Part shown: in pieces, positions 54,654 to 62,445 of the stretch | Layout: the number at the start of each line of letters is the position of its first letter | How positions within the stretch are numbered: position 1 is the first letter of the stretch | NCBI RefSeq assembly: GCF_014836615.1 | Contig: NZ_JACSQN010000009.1 | Location: 62,001-126,000 of the forward strand | Length of the DNA stretch: 64,000 bases | From: Sporosarcina quadrami | GTDB taxonomy: Bacteria; Bacillota; Bacilli; Bacillales_A; Planococcaceae | Direction of reading: 5' to 3' | Program-made: the position numbers and the translations under genes | The notes under the pieces: generated by a model | What the model was told of the DNA's origin: nothing | What the model saw: only the letters and a program-made list of their open reading frames with translations | The model's database searches: none

Positions 54654-55718
54654 TTGAATACACTACAGAACTATGGTTGGAATGAAACTTTTCAAACACA
54701 TTGGGATGAACAACATCACATCCTCAAATCAAACGATTGTAAGATTGGACGCGTGACATTAGAACACAAGCATATGTACCGGGTAATAACAGAACAAGGC
54801 GAGTGGCTAGCGGTCTGTTCCGGCTCTTTGCTTCATCATGCAATCGATCGGCGAGATTACCCTGCTGTCGGCGACTGGGTAGCGATTGAGCGAATGCCGG
54901 GCGAGGAAAGAGGCATTATTCACGCCATTCTCCCGAGAAGTTCTGTTTTCTCTCGTAAAACCGCTGGGGGTTCCATGACTGAACAACTGATTGCTGTTAA
55001 CGTCGACATCGTATTTCTCGTCACTTCCATGAACGATGATTTTAACATCCGTAGATTGGAAAGGTACTTGGTCGCCGCCTATGACTCTGGTGCAGTTCCA
55101 GTGATTGTGCTGACCAAAGCTGATCTCTGCGATTCTCCGGAAGATTTTATTGACCAAGCACGCGATATCGCTTTCGGAACGGAAGTACTCGCTGTTAGCA
55201 GTAAAACTGGCACAGGGATCGACCAAATCTGCTCGTTGTTGAATGATGGTAAAACTGCTGCACTATTAGGTTCGTCAGGTGTCGGCAAGTCTTCTTTAAT
55301 CAATGCGATCTGCGGAGATTCTACTATGACTGTACAAACGATCCGCGAAGACGATGCGAAAGGTCGTCATACAACGACCCATCGCGAACTGATCTCTTTG
55401 CCTGATGGCGGTGTACTAATTGACACACCAGGGATGCGTGAATTTCAGCTTTGGAACGATAGTGATAGTGTTGAAGGCGGGTTTTCAGATATTGAGATAC
55501 TTTCTGAATCATGCAAGTTCAATGATTGTAGCCATAAATCTGAGCCGGGCTGCGCCATTCAACAAGCGTTAGAAAACGGTGAACTTGCTGAAGACCGTTT
55601 CGCGAGCTATGTCAAATTGCAACGGGAAATTGCATACTTGGATCGTAAGACGAACACACAATCACAAATCGCTGAACGGAAACGCTGGAAAGCAATCACA
55701 AAATCGCAGCGAAAATGA
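54654..55718 (+). CDS. rsgA: RsgA-family circularly permuted GTPase (paralogue)
   Basis: 354 residues: OB fold (about 30-100), permuted GTPase with G4 LTKAD (153-157), G1 GSSGVGKS (206-213), G2-like RHTTTHR (238-244), G3 DTPG (257-260), and a C-terminal zinc site C287-C292-H294-C300. RsgA proteins bind the 30S subunit and act in its late maturation or in stress. This one is longer than the housekeeping RsgA (about 290-300 residues), has no prkC/rpe neighbours and is preceded by an attenuator, so it looks like an inducible paralogue. It starts with TTG 7 nt after a perfect AGGAGG. A GNAT gene follows 42 bp later. Confidence 0.92.
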   Translation: MNTLQNYGWNETFQTHWDEQHHILKSNDCKIGRVTLEHKHMYRVITEQGEWLAVCSGSLLHHAIDRRDYPAVGDWVAIERMPGEERGIIHAILPRSSVFSRKTAGGSMTEQLIAVNVDIVFLVTSMNDDFNIRRLERYLVAAYDSGAVPVIVLTKADLCDSPEDFIDQARDIAFGTEVLAVSSKTGTGIDQICSLLNDGKTAALLGSSGVGKSSLINAICGDSTMTVQTIREDDAKGRHTTTHRELISLPDGGVLIDTPGMREFQLWNDSDSVEGGFSDIEILSESCKFNDCSHKSEPGCAIQQALENGELAEDRFASYVKLQREIAYLDRKTNTQSQIAERKRWKAITKSQRK

Positions 55719-55760
55719 AGTAATAAAAAAGTTGATTTCAACTATTATTGGAGGTACGAG

Positions 55761-56591
55761 ATGCTTACAGCTAAACAACTCGAAGGAATACGACATTTAC
55801 AAAACCAATGCGAACAAAATGATAAGATTAAACTGAAATTGAATTGGGAAATGCTACGTGAACGACAAGATGAATCACTGGATTTCTTTGTTTGGGAAGA
55901 TGATGAACTGATCGCCTATTTAGCACTTTACGGATTCGGTTCCACAGTCGAAGTATGCGGCATGGTGAAACCCGGCGAACGAAGAAAAGGACACTTCACG
56001 ACTCTTTGGAAGCAGGCGCAACAAGCGATTCAGAGTAAGAGATTCAATAAAGTGCTATTCAACGCTCCAGGAACTTCGGAGTCCGCAAAGGGATGGTTGG
56101 CAGTTCGGCCATGCACTTATTCATTTTCAGAATTCCATATGCATTGGAAGCAGAAAGAACTTGCTGAAATAGTAGAAGTCAAGCTACGTGAGGCTACTCT
56201 ACAAGACAAAGAGTTTGAAACTACATTGGATGCAGAAGCCTTTTCCCTTTCGATAGAAGATGCTGTATCATACTACGACGAAAGATTGTCCCGCGAAAGA
56301 GAATATAGGTACATTATTGAAATCGATGAAACGCCAGTCGGTAAAATCCGAGTGATGCGAAATCAGGACGAATCCTATCTCTCCGGCTTTGCAGTGCTAG
56401 CTGAATGCAGAGGTAAGGGTTATGGCAATCAAGCATTACAGTGGATTGTTAAACAAGAACTGCCTACAGGGAACATTATTAAGTTAGATGTAGAAACAAA
56501 GAATGATCAAGCCTTGAAATTGTATGAACGGATTGGATTTGTGCAGCAGGAGCGGCAGGACTATTATGAGGTCCCACTAGCTCAGACTTGA
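55761..56591 (+). CDS. GNAT-family N-acetyltransferase (tandem GNAT)
   Basis: 276 residues. The C-terminal half (about 140-276) is a complete GNAT domain with motif A AECRGKGYGNQAL and DVETKNDQALKLYERIGF. The N-terminal half looks like a degenerate second GNAT (MVKPGERRKGHFTTLWKQA near 75-93). Substrate unknown; such tandem enzymes include antibiotic and amino-sugar acetyltransferases. GGAGG precedes the ATG. Only 42 bp follow the rsgA-like gene with no terminator between, so it probably shares the attenuated promoter. Confidence 0.85.
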   Translation: MLTAKQLEGIRHLQNQCEQNDKIKLKLNWEMLRERQDESLDFFVWEDDELIAYLALYGFGSTVEVCGMVKPGERRKGHFTTLWKQAQQAIQSKRFNKVLFNAPGTSESAKGWLAVRPCTYSFSEFHMHWKQKELAEIVEVKLREATLQDKEFETTLDAEAFSLSIEDAVSYYDERLSREREYRYIIEIDETPVGKIRVMRNQDESYLSGFAVLAECRGKGYGNQALQWIVKQELPTGNIIKLDVETKNDQALKLYERIGFVQQERQDYYEVPLAQT

Positions 56592-56636
56592 TTAAGTAAT
56601 ATAAAATTTGACCGTAGCTAGGTGGATTTAAACAAG

Positions 56637-56675
56637 AAAACGTCAGCGCGACTAAAAGCTTACGCTGACGTTTTT
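56637..56675. terminator. Bidirectional terminator between the GNAT gene and hxlR-type gene
   Basis: AAAACGTCAGCG / CGCTGACGTTTT, 12-bp perfect stem with a 14-nt loop and T/A runs on both sides, between convergent genes. Confidence 0.85.
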
Positions 56676-56679
56676 ATTG

Positions 56680-57042
56680 TTATTGAACATTTTCATCCTG
56701 CTCAGAAGAAAAAACCATCTTCTGTTTATGCAACACATGCTTCTCTCCCCACTCATGCATCGATTCGAGAATCGGGGCAAGTGTCCTGCCGTAATCCGTC
56801 ATGGAATATTCCACTTTTGGCGGAACTTGCGGATAGATGACGCGCTGGATAATATCCTCATCCTCCAGTTCACGCAGCTGCTTCGTCAACATTTTCTGTG
56901 TAATGCCCGGCATACTTCTTTTCAACTCGCTGAACCGTTTCGTTCCTTCATGCAAGAGATGCAACAGAATGACCGGCTTCCACTTTCCTACGACAATCTC
57001 CAAAGCCTCTTCCACTTTACATTGCGACACTTCAACAGACAT
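56680..57042 (-). CDS. HxlR-family winged-helix regulator
   Basis: 120 residues with the HxlR pattern: VGKWKPVILLHLLHEGTKRFSELKR, GITQKMLTKQLRELEDEDIIQR, Y-x-x-x-PPKVEYSMTDYGRTL. A single Cys near the N-terminus (SQCKVEEALE) is at the position of the redox-sensing Cys of HypR/YodB-type sensors of disulfide or quinone stress. Divergent from a nitroreductase gene, the usual partner. The ATG at 57042 has GGAGG 7 nt upstream; a GTG one codon earlier is less likely. Confidence 0.9.
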   Translation of the reverse strand: MSVEVSQCKVEEALEIVVGKWKPVILLHLLHEGTKRFSELKRSMPGITQKMLTKQLRELEDEDIIQRVIYPQVPPKVEYSMTDYGRTLAPILESMHEWGEKHVLHKQKMVFSSEQDENVQ

Positions 57043-57055
57043 CACGATTCCTCCT

Positions 57056-57091
57056 TAGTATCCTTTTGTATACTATAGCACTTAAAAGTGC
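57056..57091. promoter_or_regulatory. Palindromic operator candidates between hxlR-type and nitroreductase genes
   Basis: Two palindromes lie in the divergent region: TAGTAT-N8-ATACTA (57056-57075) and the perfect GCACTTAAAAGTGC (57078-57091). HxlR-type dimers bind such inverted repeats in their divergent promoters. Which one is the operator is not decided by sequence. Confidence 0.5.
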
Positions 57092-57176
57092 GTACTTACA
57101 TAATGAATCTTTACCATCTATACTAACAGAGAAGCATCTACACTGCTTGACAAATTTAAATTTGGAGGTTTTATTC

Positions 57177-57776
57177 ATGACGAAAACATTTTTGGATTCC
57201 GTACAAAGTCGCCGCTCGATTTATGCAATCAGCTCTGAGCAAGTTATTTCAGATGAGCGTATTGAAGAAATTGTGAGCCACGCTGTTAAACATACCCCTT
57301 CCGCGTTTAATTCCCAGACGGGCCGCGTCGTCGTCCTATTAGGTGAGCAAAGCGACAGACTGTGGAAGATAACAGAAGACACATTGCGTAAAATCGTGCC
57401 TGCTGAAAACTTCCACAGTACAGAAGAACGTATGGCCACTTTCGGTGGAGGATATGGAACAATTCTATTCTTTGAAGATATGGCGATTGTCGAGTCAATG
57501 ATGGAGCAGTTCGTAGAGTACAAAGATAACTTCCCTGTCTGGTCACTACAATCGGCAGGCATGCTACAATTCGTCATTTGGACAGCACTTGAAGATGAAG
57601 GATTCGGCGCAAGTCTTCAGCACTACAATCCATTGATTGACGAAGATGTGAAAAAAGAATGGGAGCTTCCTGCATCGTGGAAATTGCTTGCTCAAATGCC
57701 ATTCGGTAAACCGTTGATGGAAGCTGGCGAGAAGGAATTCATGCCTGTGGAAGATCGGATGAAAGTGATTAAATAA
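57177..57776 (+). CDS. Nitroreductase-family NAD(P)H-dependent flavoenzyme
   Basis: 199 residues: N-terminal VQSRRSIYAISSEQVISDERIEEIV with the FMN phosphate-binding Arg-Arg, HTPSAFNSQTGRVVVLLG, and C-terminal QMPFGKP. Family members reduce quinones, nitro compounds or chlorinated electrophiles with FMN. Length fits the HypO/YodC/YdfN branch. GGAGG lies 8 nt before the ATG. Paired with the divergent HxlR-type sensor, which suggests induction by quinones or disulfide stress. A terminator follows. Confidence 0.9.
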   Translation: MTKTFLDSVQSRRSIYAISSEQVISDERIEEIVSHAVKHTPSAFNSQTGRVVVLLGEQSDRLWKITEDTLRKIVPAENFHSTEERMATFGGGYGTILFFEDMAIVESMMEQFVEYKDNFPVWSLQSAGMLQFVIWTALEDEGFGASLQHYNPLIDEDVKKEWELPASWKLLAQMPFGKPLMEAGEKEFMPVEDRMKVIK

Positions 57777-57790
57777 GTCATTTTATGAGA

Positions 57791-57816
57791 AAGGTATTGC
57801 TCTTGAGCAATGCCTT
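57791..57816 (+). terminator. Terminator of the nitroreductase gene
   Basis: AAGGTATTGCTC / GAGCAATGCCTT, 12 bp with one G-T pair and a 2-nt loop spacer, followed by TTCTT. Confidence 0.75.
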
Positions 57817-57844
57817 TTCTTCATGGATTTCCACACTAAAAAGA

Positions 57845-57862
57845 ACCTGCAATAGATGCAGG
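57845..57862 (-). terminator. Terminator of the YsnF-type gene
   Basis: CCTGCA / TGCAGG with a 5-nt loop and, on the minus strand, a following TCTTTTT. Confidence 0.7.
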
Positions 57863-57882
57863 CTCCCATTTTTATTATTTTA

Positions 57883-58929
57883 TTAGAATGATTCATTTTT
57901 ATTGTTCGAACGCATCGTCGGTTCATTCAACTGATTACCTTCCACATCGACATCACCTGTTTTATTAAACCGCGCTTCTTCATGTCTCACCGTTTCATCT
58001 ACTCGCTCGGTATCCTGAACAGTTCGCTTACCTACAACAATCTCTTCCGCGACATATGGTATTTTCGTTACTTCAACCCGTTCTTCCATGACCGGCACAC
58101 GGATTGTTTCATCGTCTTCTTGCATCCTGAAGTCATCAGTTTCCGTTTCGTTTACTGGGCGCCGTTCGATATATACTTCTTCTCGTGAAACTGGGACATC
58201 GAAAGACTGTTGTTCAGAGACGACATCTTTGTGAAGCGAGACTTCACCTTGCTCGACTTGTTGTTTGTCAACACGAAGCCGTTCTTCACGAAGTTGCATA
58301 CTCTCTTCTTCTGTATGATCAGTGAAGCGGTTTGTTTCTGTGTTTCGGCTATTTGGAGGCGTTCTGTAGCTCATATCGTCACGAAGCGCCTCTCCGCCTA
58401 CTCTCCCGAAGCTTTCATTCCTACCTTCATGGATAGGCGTATCCTGATAAGCACCTGTTGTGCCCATATGAGGCTGACCCACTTCTCCAGTCAAACCGCC
58501 TTCATCGTATTCTGAAACTGCATTCGCTCCAAGATTAGGATCTGTCGCCATCGTATTCGAAGTGAAACGGTTACGGTCAGTAGCATGTAATCTGCTTACT
58601 TCACCTTCGTCCACATACAGCAGCTTACCGCCATTACGGATTTCCGTATGGTAACGTTCCAAATCCGACTTTGGAACTCCCGCTTGATGTAACGTTCCGT
58701 GCACGTGATCCTCACCAGTTATGAAATCCATGAAACGGTCCAGCCATGATTCGGAATGCCTGTCATTCTCTGCATAAGCCTTTCCTTTGAACATCGAAAC
58801 GTCTGATTCGTGCTGTGTGACAACATACATATTATCATCATCGATTCCTTGTCTTTTCAAATCATCAATCTTCGTCATTAACTGCGCGTCGTTATTATAC
58901 ATTCCTACAAAACGTTTTTCATTCATCAT
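57883..58929 (-). CDS. YsnF/AvaK-type general stress protein (YflT domain + DUF2382)
   Basis: 348 residues in three parts: an N-terminal general-stress-protein-17M-like domain (KRFVGMYNNDAQLMTKIDDLKRQGIDDDNM, about 1-110), a low-complexity linker, and a DUF2382 domain (about 205-320; LREERLRVDKQQVEQGEVSL, VPVSREEVYIERRPV, IRVPVMEERVEVTKIP). Hydrophilic and cytoplasmic. B. subtilis YsnF has the same domain and belongs to the sigma-B stress regulon; the molecular role is unknown. AGGAGG precedes two ATGs. Confidence 0.88.
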   Translation of the reverse strand: MMNEKRFVGMYNNDAQLMTKIDDLKRQGIDDDNMYVVTQHESDVSMFKGKAYAENDRHSESWLDRFMDFITGEDHVHGTLHQAGVPKSDLERYHTEIRNGGKLLYVDEGEVSRLHATDRNRFTSNTMATDPNLGANAVSEYDEGGLTGEVGQPHMGTTGAYQDTPIHEGRNESFGRVGGEALRDDMSYRTPPNSRNTETNRFTDHTEEESMQLREERLRVDKQQVEQGEVSLHKDVVSEQQSFDVPVSREEVYIERRPVNETETDDFRMQEDDETIRVPVMEERVEVTKIPYVAEEIVVGKRTVQDTERVDETVRHEEARFNKTGDVDVEGNQLNEPTMRSNNKNESF

Positions 58930-58982
58930 TATAATTTCCTCCTCATAATTTGAAAGTCTGTTCGTCGTGCTCTACTTCTTAG

Positions 58983-59006
58983 TTACCCGGGATGAAAGAT
59001 TTACAA
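58983..59006 (-). promoter_or_regulatory. Candidate sigma-B promoter of the YsnF-type gene
   Basis: Minus strand TTGTAA (59006-59001), 12-bp spacer, GGGTAA (58988-58983) against consensus GTTTAA-N12/15-GGGTAT: 4/6 and 5/6. It lies about 55 bp before the gene. Confidence 0.4.
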
Positions 59007-59071
59007 TCTTACAGTTGTGTTACAGAGGAGGAAAGTGAGGATTCATGGAGTGTCAACGGGAAATTAGTTTG

Positions 59072-59107
59072 TGTGTGTGCCAGTCACTCACACAACTCAC
59101 ACACAAT
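59072..59107. repeat. Short palindromic repeat GTGTGCCAGTCACTCACACA, copy 1
   Basis: TGTGTG-CCAGTCACT-CACACA with extra TG/CA repeats on both sides, so a longer stem can form. The same 20-bp core recurs at 63627-63646. From memory this word is dispersed in intergenic DNA of Bacillaceae genomes. Confidence 0.65.
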
Positions 59108-59137
59108 TATAAAAAGTTGAGTAATGCACACTAAAAT

Positions 59138-59164
59138 CCAAACCTTTTGCACGTGAGCTTCGTT
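59138..59164 (+). promoter_or_regulatory. Candidate ECF-type autoregulated promoter
   Basis: CCAAAC (59138-59143), 17-bp spacer, CGTT (59161-59164), similar to the AAC-N16/17-CGT pattern of ECF sigma promoters. It lies just upstream of the ECF gene, so the sigma factor may drive its own operon. Confidence 0.45.
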
Positions 59165-59190
59165 TAGTATGTAAATGAGGAGGTGGGATA

Positions 59191-59709
59191 TTGTTTAACC
59201 TTGCCAACTTGGAAAACTTGATCGATGACAATACGGATGATTTGTTGCGCTTGGCTTTTTATTATGTGAAAGATCTTCAAGCGGCTGAAGATATAGTGCA
59301 AGATGTGTTCATCAAATTTTATGAAACGCAAAATCTATATAAAGAACAAGGGAAGTTGAAGGCGTATTTAAAGAAGTTGACGGTGAATAGAAGTCTAGAC
59401 TATTTAAGAAGCTGGAATTACCGAAAAGTGTTTTTGCAAAATAAATTGGTTTCACTTACAAAAGGAAAGCGGTCGGATTATCTTGTCAAAAAAGATGAGC
59501 AGACTTTAATTGGTGACGCCATTTTGGAATTACCTCTTAAGCAACGGGAGGTTTTAGTCTATTTTTATTTTGAGGAATGGACGATTGCTGAAATTGCAGC
59601 GTTTTTAGCCATCCCGCAAAGCACGGTGAAAACAAGGCTTCGGCGTGGTAAAGAACTGCTTCGTCCCAAACTTGAGGGCATTGAATGGGAGGTGCTTATG
59701 CATGAGTAA
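59191..59709 (+). CDS. ECF-type RNA polymerase sigma factor
   Basis: 172 residues. Region 2 (DDLLRLAFYYVKDLQAAEDIVQDVFIKFYE) and region 4 (LPLKQREVLVYFYFEEWTIAEIAAFLAIPQSTVKTRLRRGKELLRPKL) are complete with a short linker, the ECF architecture. It starts with TTG after GGAGGTGGGA. It overlaps the following membrane-protein gene by 8 nt, the usual coupling of an ECF factor to its regulator. Confidence 0.92.
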   Translation: MFNLANLENLIDDNTDDLLRLAFYYVKDLQAAEDIVQDVFIKFYETQNLYKEQGKLKAYLKKLTVNRSLDYLRSWNYRKVFLQNKLVSLTKGKRSDYLVKKDEQTLIGDAILELPLKQREVLVYFYFEEWTIAEIAAFLAIPQSTVKTRLRRGKELLRPKLEGIEWEVLMHE

Positions 59710-60433
59710 ATATGAACCGCAAGAACTGAAACACATGGATGAGAGTAAGCGACGAATTAAACAGAATGTCCTCCAACATTTTGAAAAACCGGAGAAAAAG
59801 CCGAAATTCAATTGGACAGTTGGCTTTGTTACGGTCATTTTACTGGGATTAAGCGTGTTTTTCACGATTACTATGCTAACGGGGCAATATACGCAAACGG
59901 GATTGACGCCAGGCAAAGAAATGCCGACTCCGAAACCACCTGTAAACGAGCCCGTCCCTTTGGTGAAAGACGAAGGCAGTGAGTTTCCTGAAGTGATCGA
60001 GAAGGAAAATCGATTCTATGTAAATGGCATTACAATCGGAATGTCACAAGAGGAAGTGCAGGCAATTTTAGGCGATGCCTTTGAACTGACAGAACCGCCG
60101 GAAGACGCGTGGCGTGAAGATTTCGACATGCAATATGGCAATATAAAAGTCTCAATTTACATGGACAAAGTTGCATTCATCGTCATAAATGACGTCAACC
60201 AACCTCATTTCGATGCACTCTTTGAATCCTATCATGGCGAAAGATATATAGGCTGGACCGATAGTCGTAAACAACATATTGCTGTACGATTGTTCTATAT
60301 TCCTGAAACCGCCCATGAATTAGTAGCAAATGTCGAGGAGAATAAGGGGCTGACAGTGCGTTTGGATGTTACCCATGGGGATTTCTATACCGACATTGAA
60401 ACAGCTGGGATTGAGCGGGTACAGGACGAGTGA
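59702..60433 (+). CDS. Single-pass membrane protein coupled to the ECF sigma factor (putative anti-sigma)
   Basis: 243 residues: cytoplasmic N-terminus of about 40 residues (DESKRRIKQNVLQHFEKPEKKPKFN), one membrane helix (about 41-63), a Pro-rich stalk, then an extracellular domain with GITIGMSQEEVQAILGDAFE, which resembles the repeated G-x-x-x-x-E-V-x-x-x-L-G unit of SmpA/OmlA-like or DUF4309-type folds. There is no HCC zinc motif, so it is not a ZAS anti-sigma factor. Topology and overlap with the sigma gene still point to a sigma regulator that senses an envelope signal. Confidence 0.8.
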   Translation: MSKYEPQELKHMDESKRRIKQNVLQHFEKPEKKPKFNWTVGFVTVILLGLSVFFTITMLTGQYTQTGLTPGKEMPTPKPPVNEPVPLVKDEGSEFPEVIEKENRFYVNGITIGMSQEEVQAILGDAFELTEPPEDAWREDFDMQYGNIKVSIYMDKVAFIVINDVNQPHFDALFESYHGERYIGWTDSRKQHIAVRLFYIPETAHELVANVEENKGLTVRLDVTHGDFYTDIETAGIERVQDE

Positions 60434-60506
60434 CAATATGAAATTGTATCGGGACGCCAGGTCTACTAAAACAAAAGTCGATGAACATATATGATTTAAA
60501 CAGATA

Positions 60507-60548
60507 GAAGGAAATGCATTGTCGTATATAAAACAATGCATTTCCTTC
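60507..60548 (+). terminator. Terminator of the ECF operon (repeat stem, copy 1)
   Basis: A 16-bp perfect stem (GAAGGAAATGCATTGT / ACAATGCATTTCCTTC) with a 10-nt loop and a TTTT tail. Nearly the same stem recurs at 63575-63613. Confidence 0.8.
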
Positions 60549-60751
60549 TTTTCATTTTGTTTAGTTTTGTTAACTAATATAAGAAAATCGGTTGTCACTT
60601 CACTTCACATATTTCCAATAAATAACTTTGGTTAAATAGGACCGGCACCGTTCAAGTTCGAGCCAATCAACAACTTTCCATTTTCAAGGATGGTTTGAAC
60701 TGGGCAAACGACTGTAACGCATCACTTAGTGTTTATTATAACGGGATCATC
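60549..60751. other. Intergenic stretch between the ECF operon and the SMI1/KNR4 gene
   Basis: No credible gene or motif. No terminator for the minus-strand SMI1/KNR4 gene is obvious in it. Confidence 0.5.
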
Positions 60752-61186
60752 TCAAGTAGTAATCTCACCTGTAATCGACCCCTTGATAAAGCTTTCCAAA
60801 GAGGATGCGACCCATGTTCTGCTGTCATCCTCGTGGTTCCATACATAAATATCATCTGTCTGAATACAACCATTCAATATTCTATATCCAAACAAATCAC
60901 CACATCCGTTATCAGAGAAAAATAGCAAGTGATCAAACGGCATATACATCTCCTTATAGTCATCAAAATTCCTGAAGAATAGATTGTCCTCTACGATTCG
61001 TTCGGTTGGCCATATTAAATGGCACTCGAAAATATCATATACACCATTTGTTTCATTATATAATTCTAGCAATTTTCTTGGCAGCTCGACATTTAGTTTC
61101 TCAGTAATTTGTGCAATTTCAACTGTGGATGCTGGTTGTTTGAATGAATAATCTTTTGAAATTGTACTTATGTAATCCTTCCACAT
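60752..61186 (-). CDS. SMI1/KNR4-family protein
   Basis: 144 residues with the SUKH/SMI1-KNR4 pattern: TVEIAQITEKLNVELPRKLLELYNETNG, LLFFSDNGCGDLFGYRI and IYVWNHEDDSRTWVASSLESFI. Many family members are immunity proteins for contact-dependent or polymorphic toxins. No toxin gene is visible nearby, so it is an orphan: either a housekeeping SUKH protein or a scavenged immunity gene. The region is more AT-rich than the core operons, in keeping with transfer. AAGGATG lies upstream of the ATG. Confidence 0.85.
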   Translation of the reverse strand: MWKDYISTISKDYSFKQPASTVEIAQITEKLNVELPRKLLELYNETNGVYDIFECHLIWPTERIVEDNLFFRNFDDYKEMYMPFDHLLFFSDNGCGDLFGYRILNGCIQTDDIYVWNHEDDSRTWVASSLESFIKGSITGEITT

Positions 61187-61268
61187 CTGTATAGCACATC
61201 CTTATTAGTATTTATAGTTTAATAATTAATAACGCGGAAGTACTTTTAATTCAAGAAATATATCACAC

Positions 61269-62198
61269 CTAGTCAACTTGGATTTCCTTGATACACTTTA
61301 TTAAAACATCCGGTCTATCTAAGTAAATTAAGTGACCAGAGTTTTTAGCGTAAAATAATTTGGATTGGCTTGTTAGACATACTTGCTCAGAAATAAGTTC
61401 TTCCCATTTGTCTTCATACAACCGTAGTTCCCATTCGGGCAAACCTTCATCTACACCAATCCTGATACAATATTCTTTATCTCTTCCAATAACAATTAAA
61501 GGTACGTCAGGAAAGCTTTCTAATTCCTTTATTAGTTCAGCATCCCTTTTCCAATGAGTTATTTCTGACCCCATTGCCTTGTAAAGTGTTGAATTCACTT
61601 GAAATTCCATTAGTCTCTGCTGAATGTGAGACGGGAATTGTTTTTGCTTCTCCGATAATGATGGATTGATAACACTTCGCAAATCCTCTGTAGTCATTGA
61701 AGAATATAGCTTACATTTTTTAATCCAATTCTCATCTGTATTATCATCATCTAAAACAGGTAGCTTTAATGTATTAAGAATGGCGAAGTCAACAGAAGTC
61801 GAATCTACTAAAATGATTCCTCTTATAAGCTTTGGATATACTTTTGCAAAATGCTGCGCGCACAAACCACCATAGGAATGTCCGACAAGAATAATGGGCT
61901 CGTGAATGGCTAACTGTCGCAACACCTCCTTCAATTCTTGAGCAGAAGCTTGAGTTGTCCTACTCTCATCCCCTATCTCACTCATCCCTAGACCAGGTCT
62001 ATGGAACATTATAATTCTATTATCTATGCTCAGTTCTTCAGTAATTTCATGCCAGTCATCAAAAGAGCAACCTAGTCCTGTTAAAATAATAATAGGAGTT
62101 CCATGACTTCCTTTTTGCTGAACTTCTAGTATTTTGTTATTGATAAATATTTTTTGATTAATTTTACTCATCCTTTTCTTGAGTTGTTTATAATTCAT
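61269..62198 (-). CDS. Alpha/beta-hydrolase
   Basis: 309 residues. Oxyanion area ILTGLGCSFDDWHEI, nucleophile elbow VGHSYGGLCAQHFAK (Ser), acid in IVIGRDKEYC-region and His in AKNSGHLIYLD complete the triad. No signal peptide. An internal ATG at residue 10 has AAAAGG directly before it and is possible, but spacing is poor. AT-rich and low in similarity to neighbours; probably acquired. Substrate unknown. Confidence 0.85.
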   Translation of the reverse strand: MNYKQLKKRMSKINQKIFINNKILEVQQKGSHGTPIIILTGLGCSFDDWHEITEELSIDNRIIMFHRPGLGMSEIGDESRTTQASAQELKEVLRQLAIHEPIILVGHSYGGLCAQHFAKVYPKLIRGIILVDSTSVDFAILNTLKLPVLDDDNTDENWIKKCKLYSSMTTEDLRSVINPSLSEKQKQFPSHIQQRLMEFQVNSTLYKAMGSEITHWKRDAELIKELESFPDVPLIVIGRDKEYCIRIGVDEGLPEWELRLYEDKWEELISEQVCLTSQSKLFYAKNSGHLIYLDRPDVLIKCIKEIQVD

Positions 62199-62445
62199 AC
62201 TCTACGCAATAGTTGGCGGAATCTATGTATTTTCATTAAAGACCATTCATCTAATTAAAATTTCTTCCAATCCAACTTTTTCCCCTTTATTAGTTCATCA
62301 AAGTAAGTGTCTAAAATTTATTAAATCCTAAAACTTATCAATCAATCCTTCTTTTAAACTATCGTCACTTATAAACTTTCCTGCTATACTAGTCAATGCA
62401 ATTCCAATAAAACCCCAAGCATCTAGCAACTAGGAGGATACAAGT

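Noticed and set aside
57147..57176. TTGACA near the nitroreductase start read as its promoter
   Set aside because: A -10 at normal spacing would fall on the ribosome site and start codon, leaving no room for a leader.
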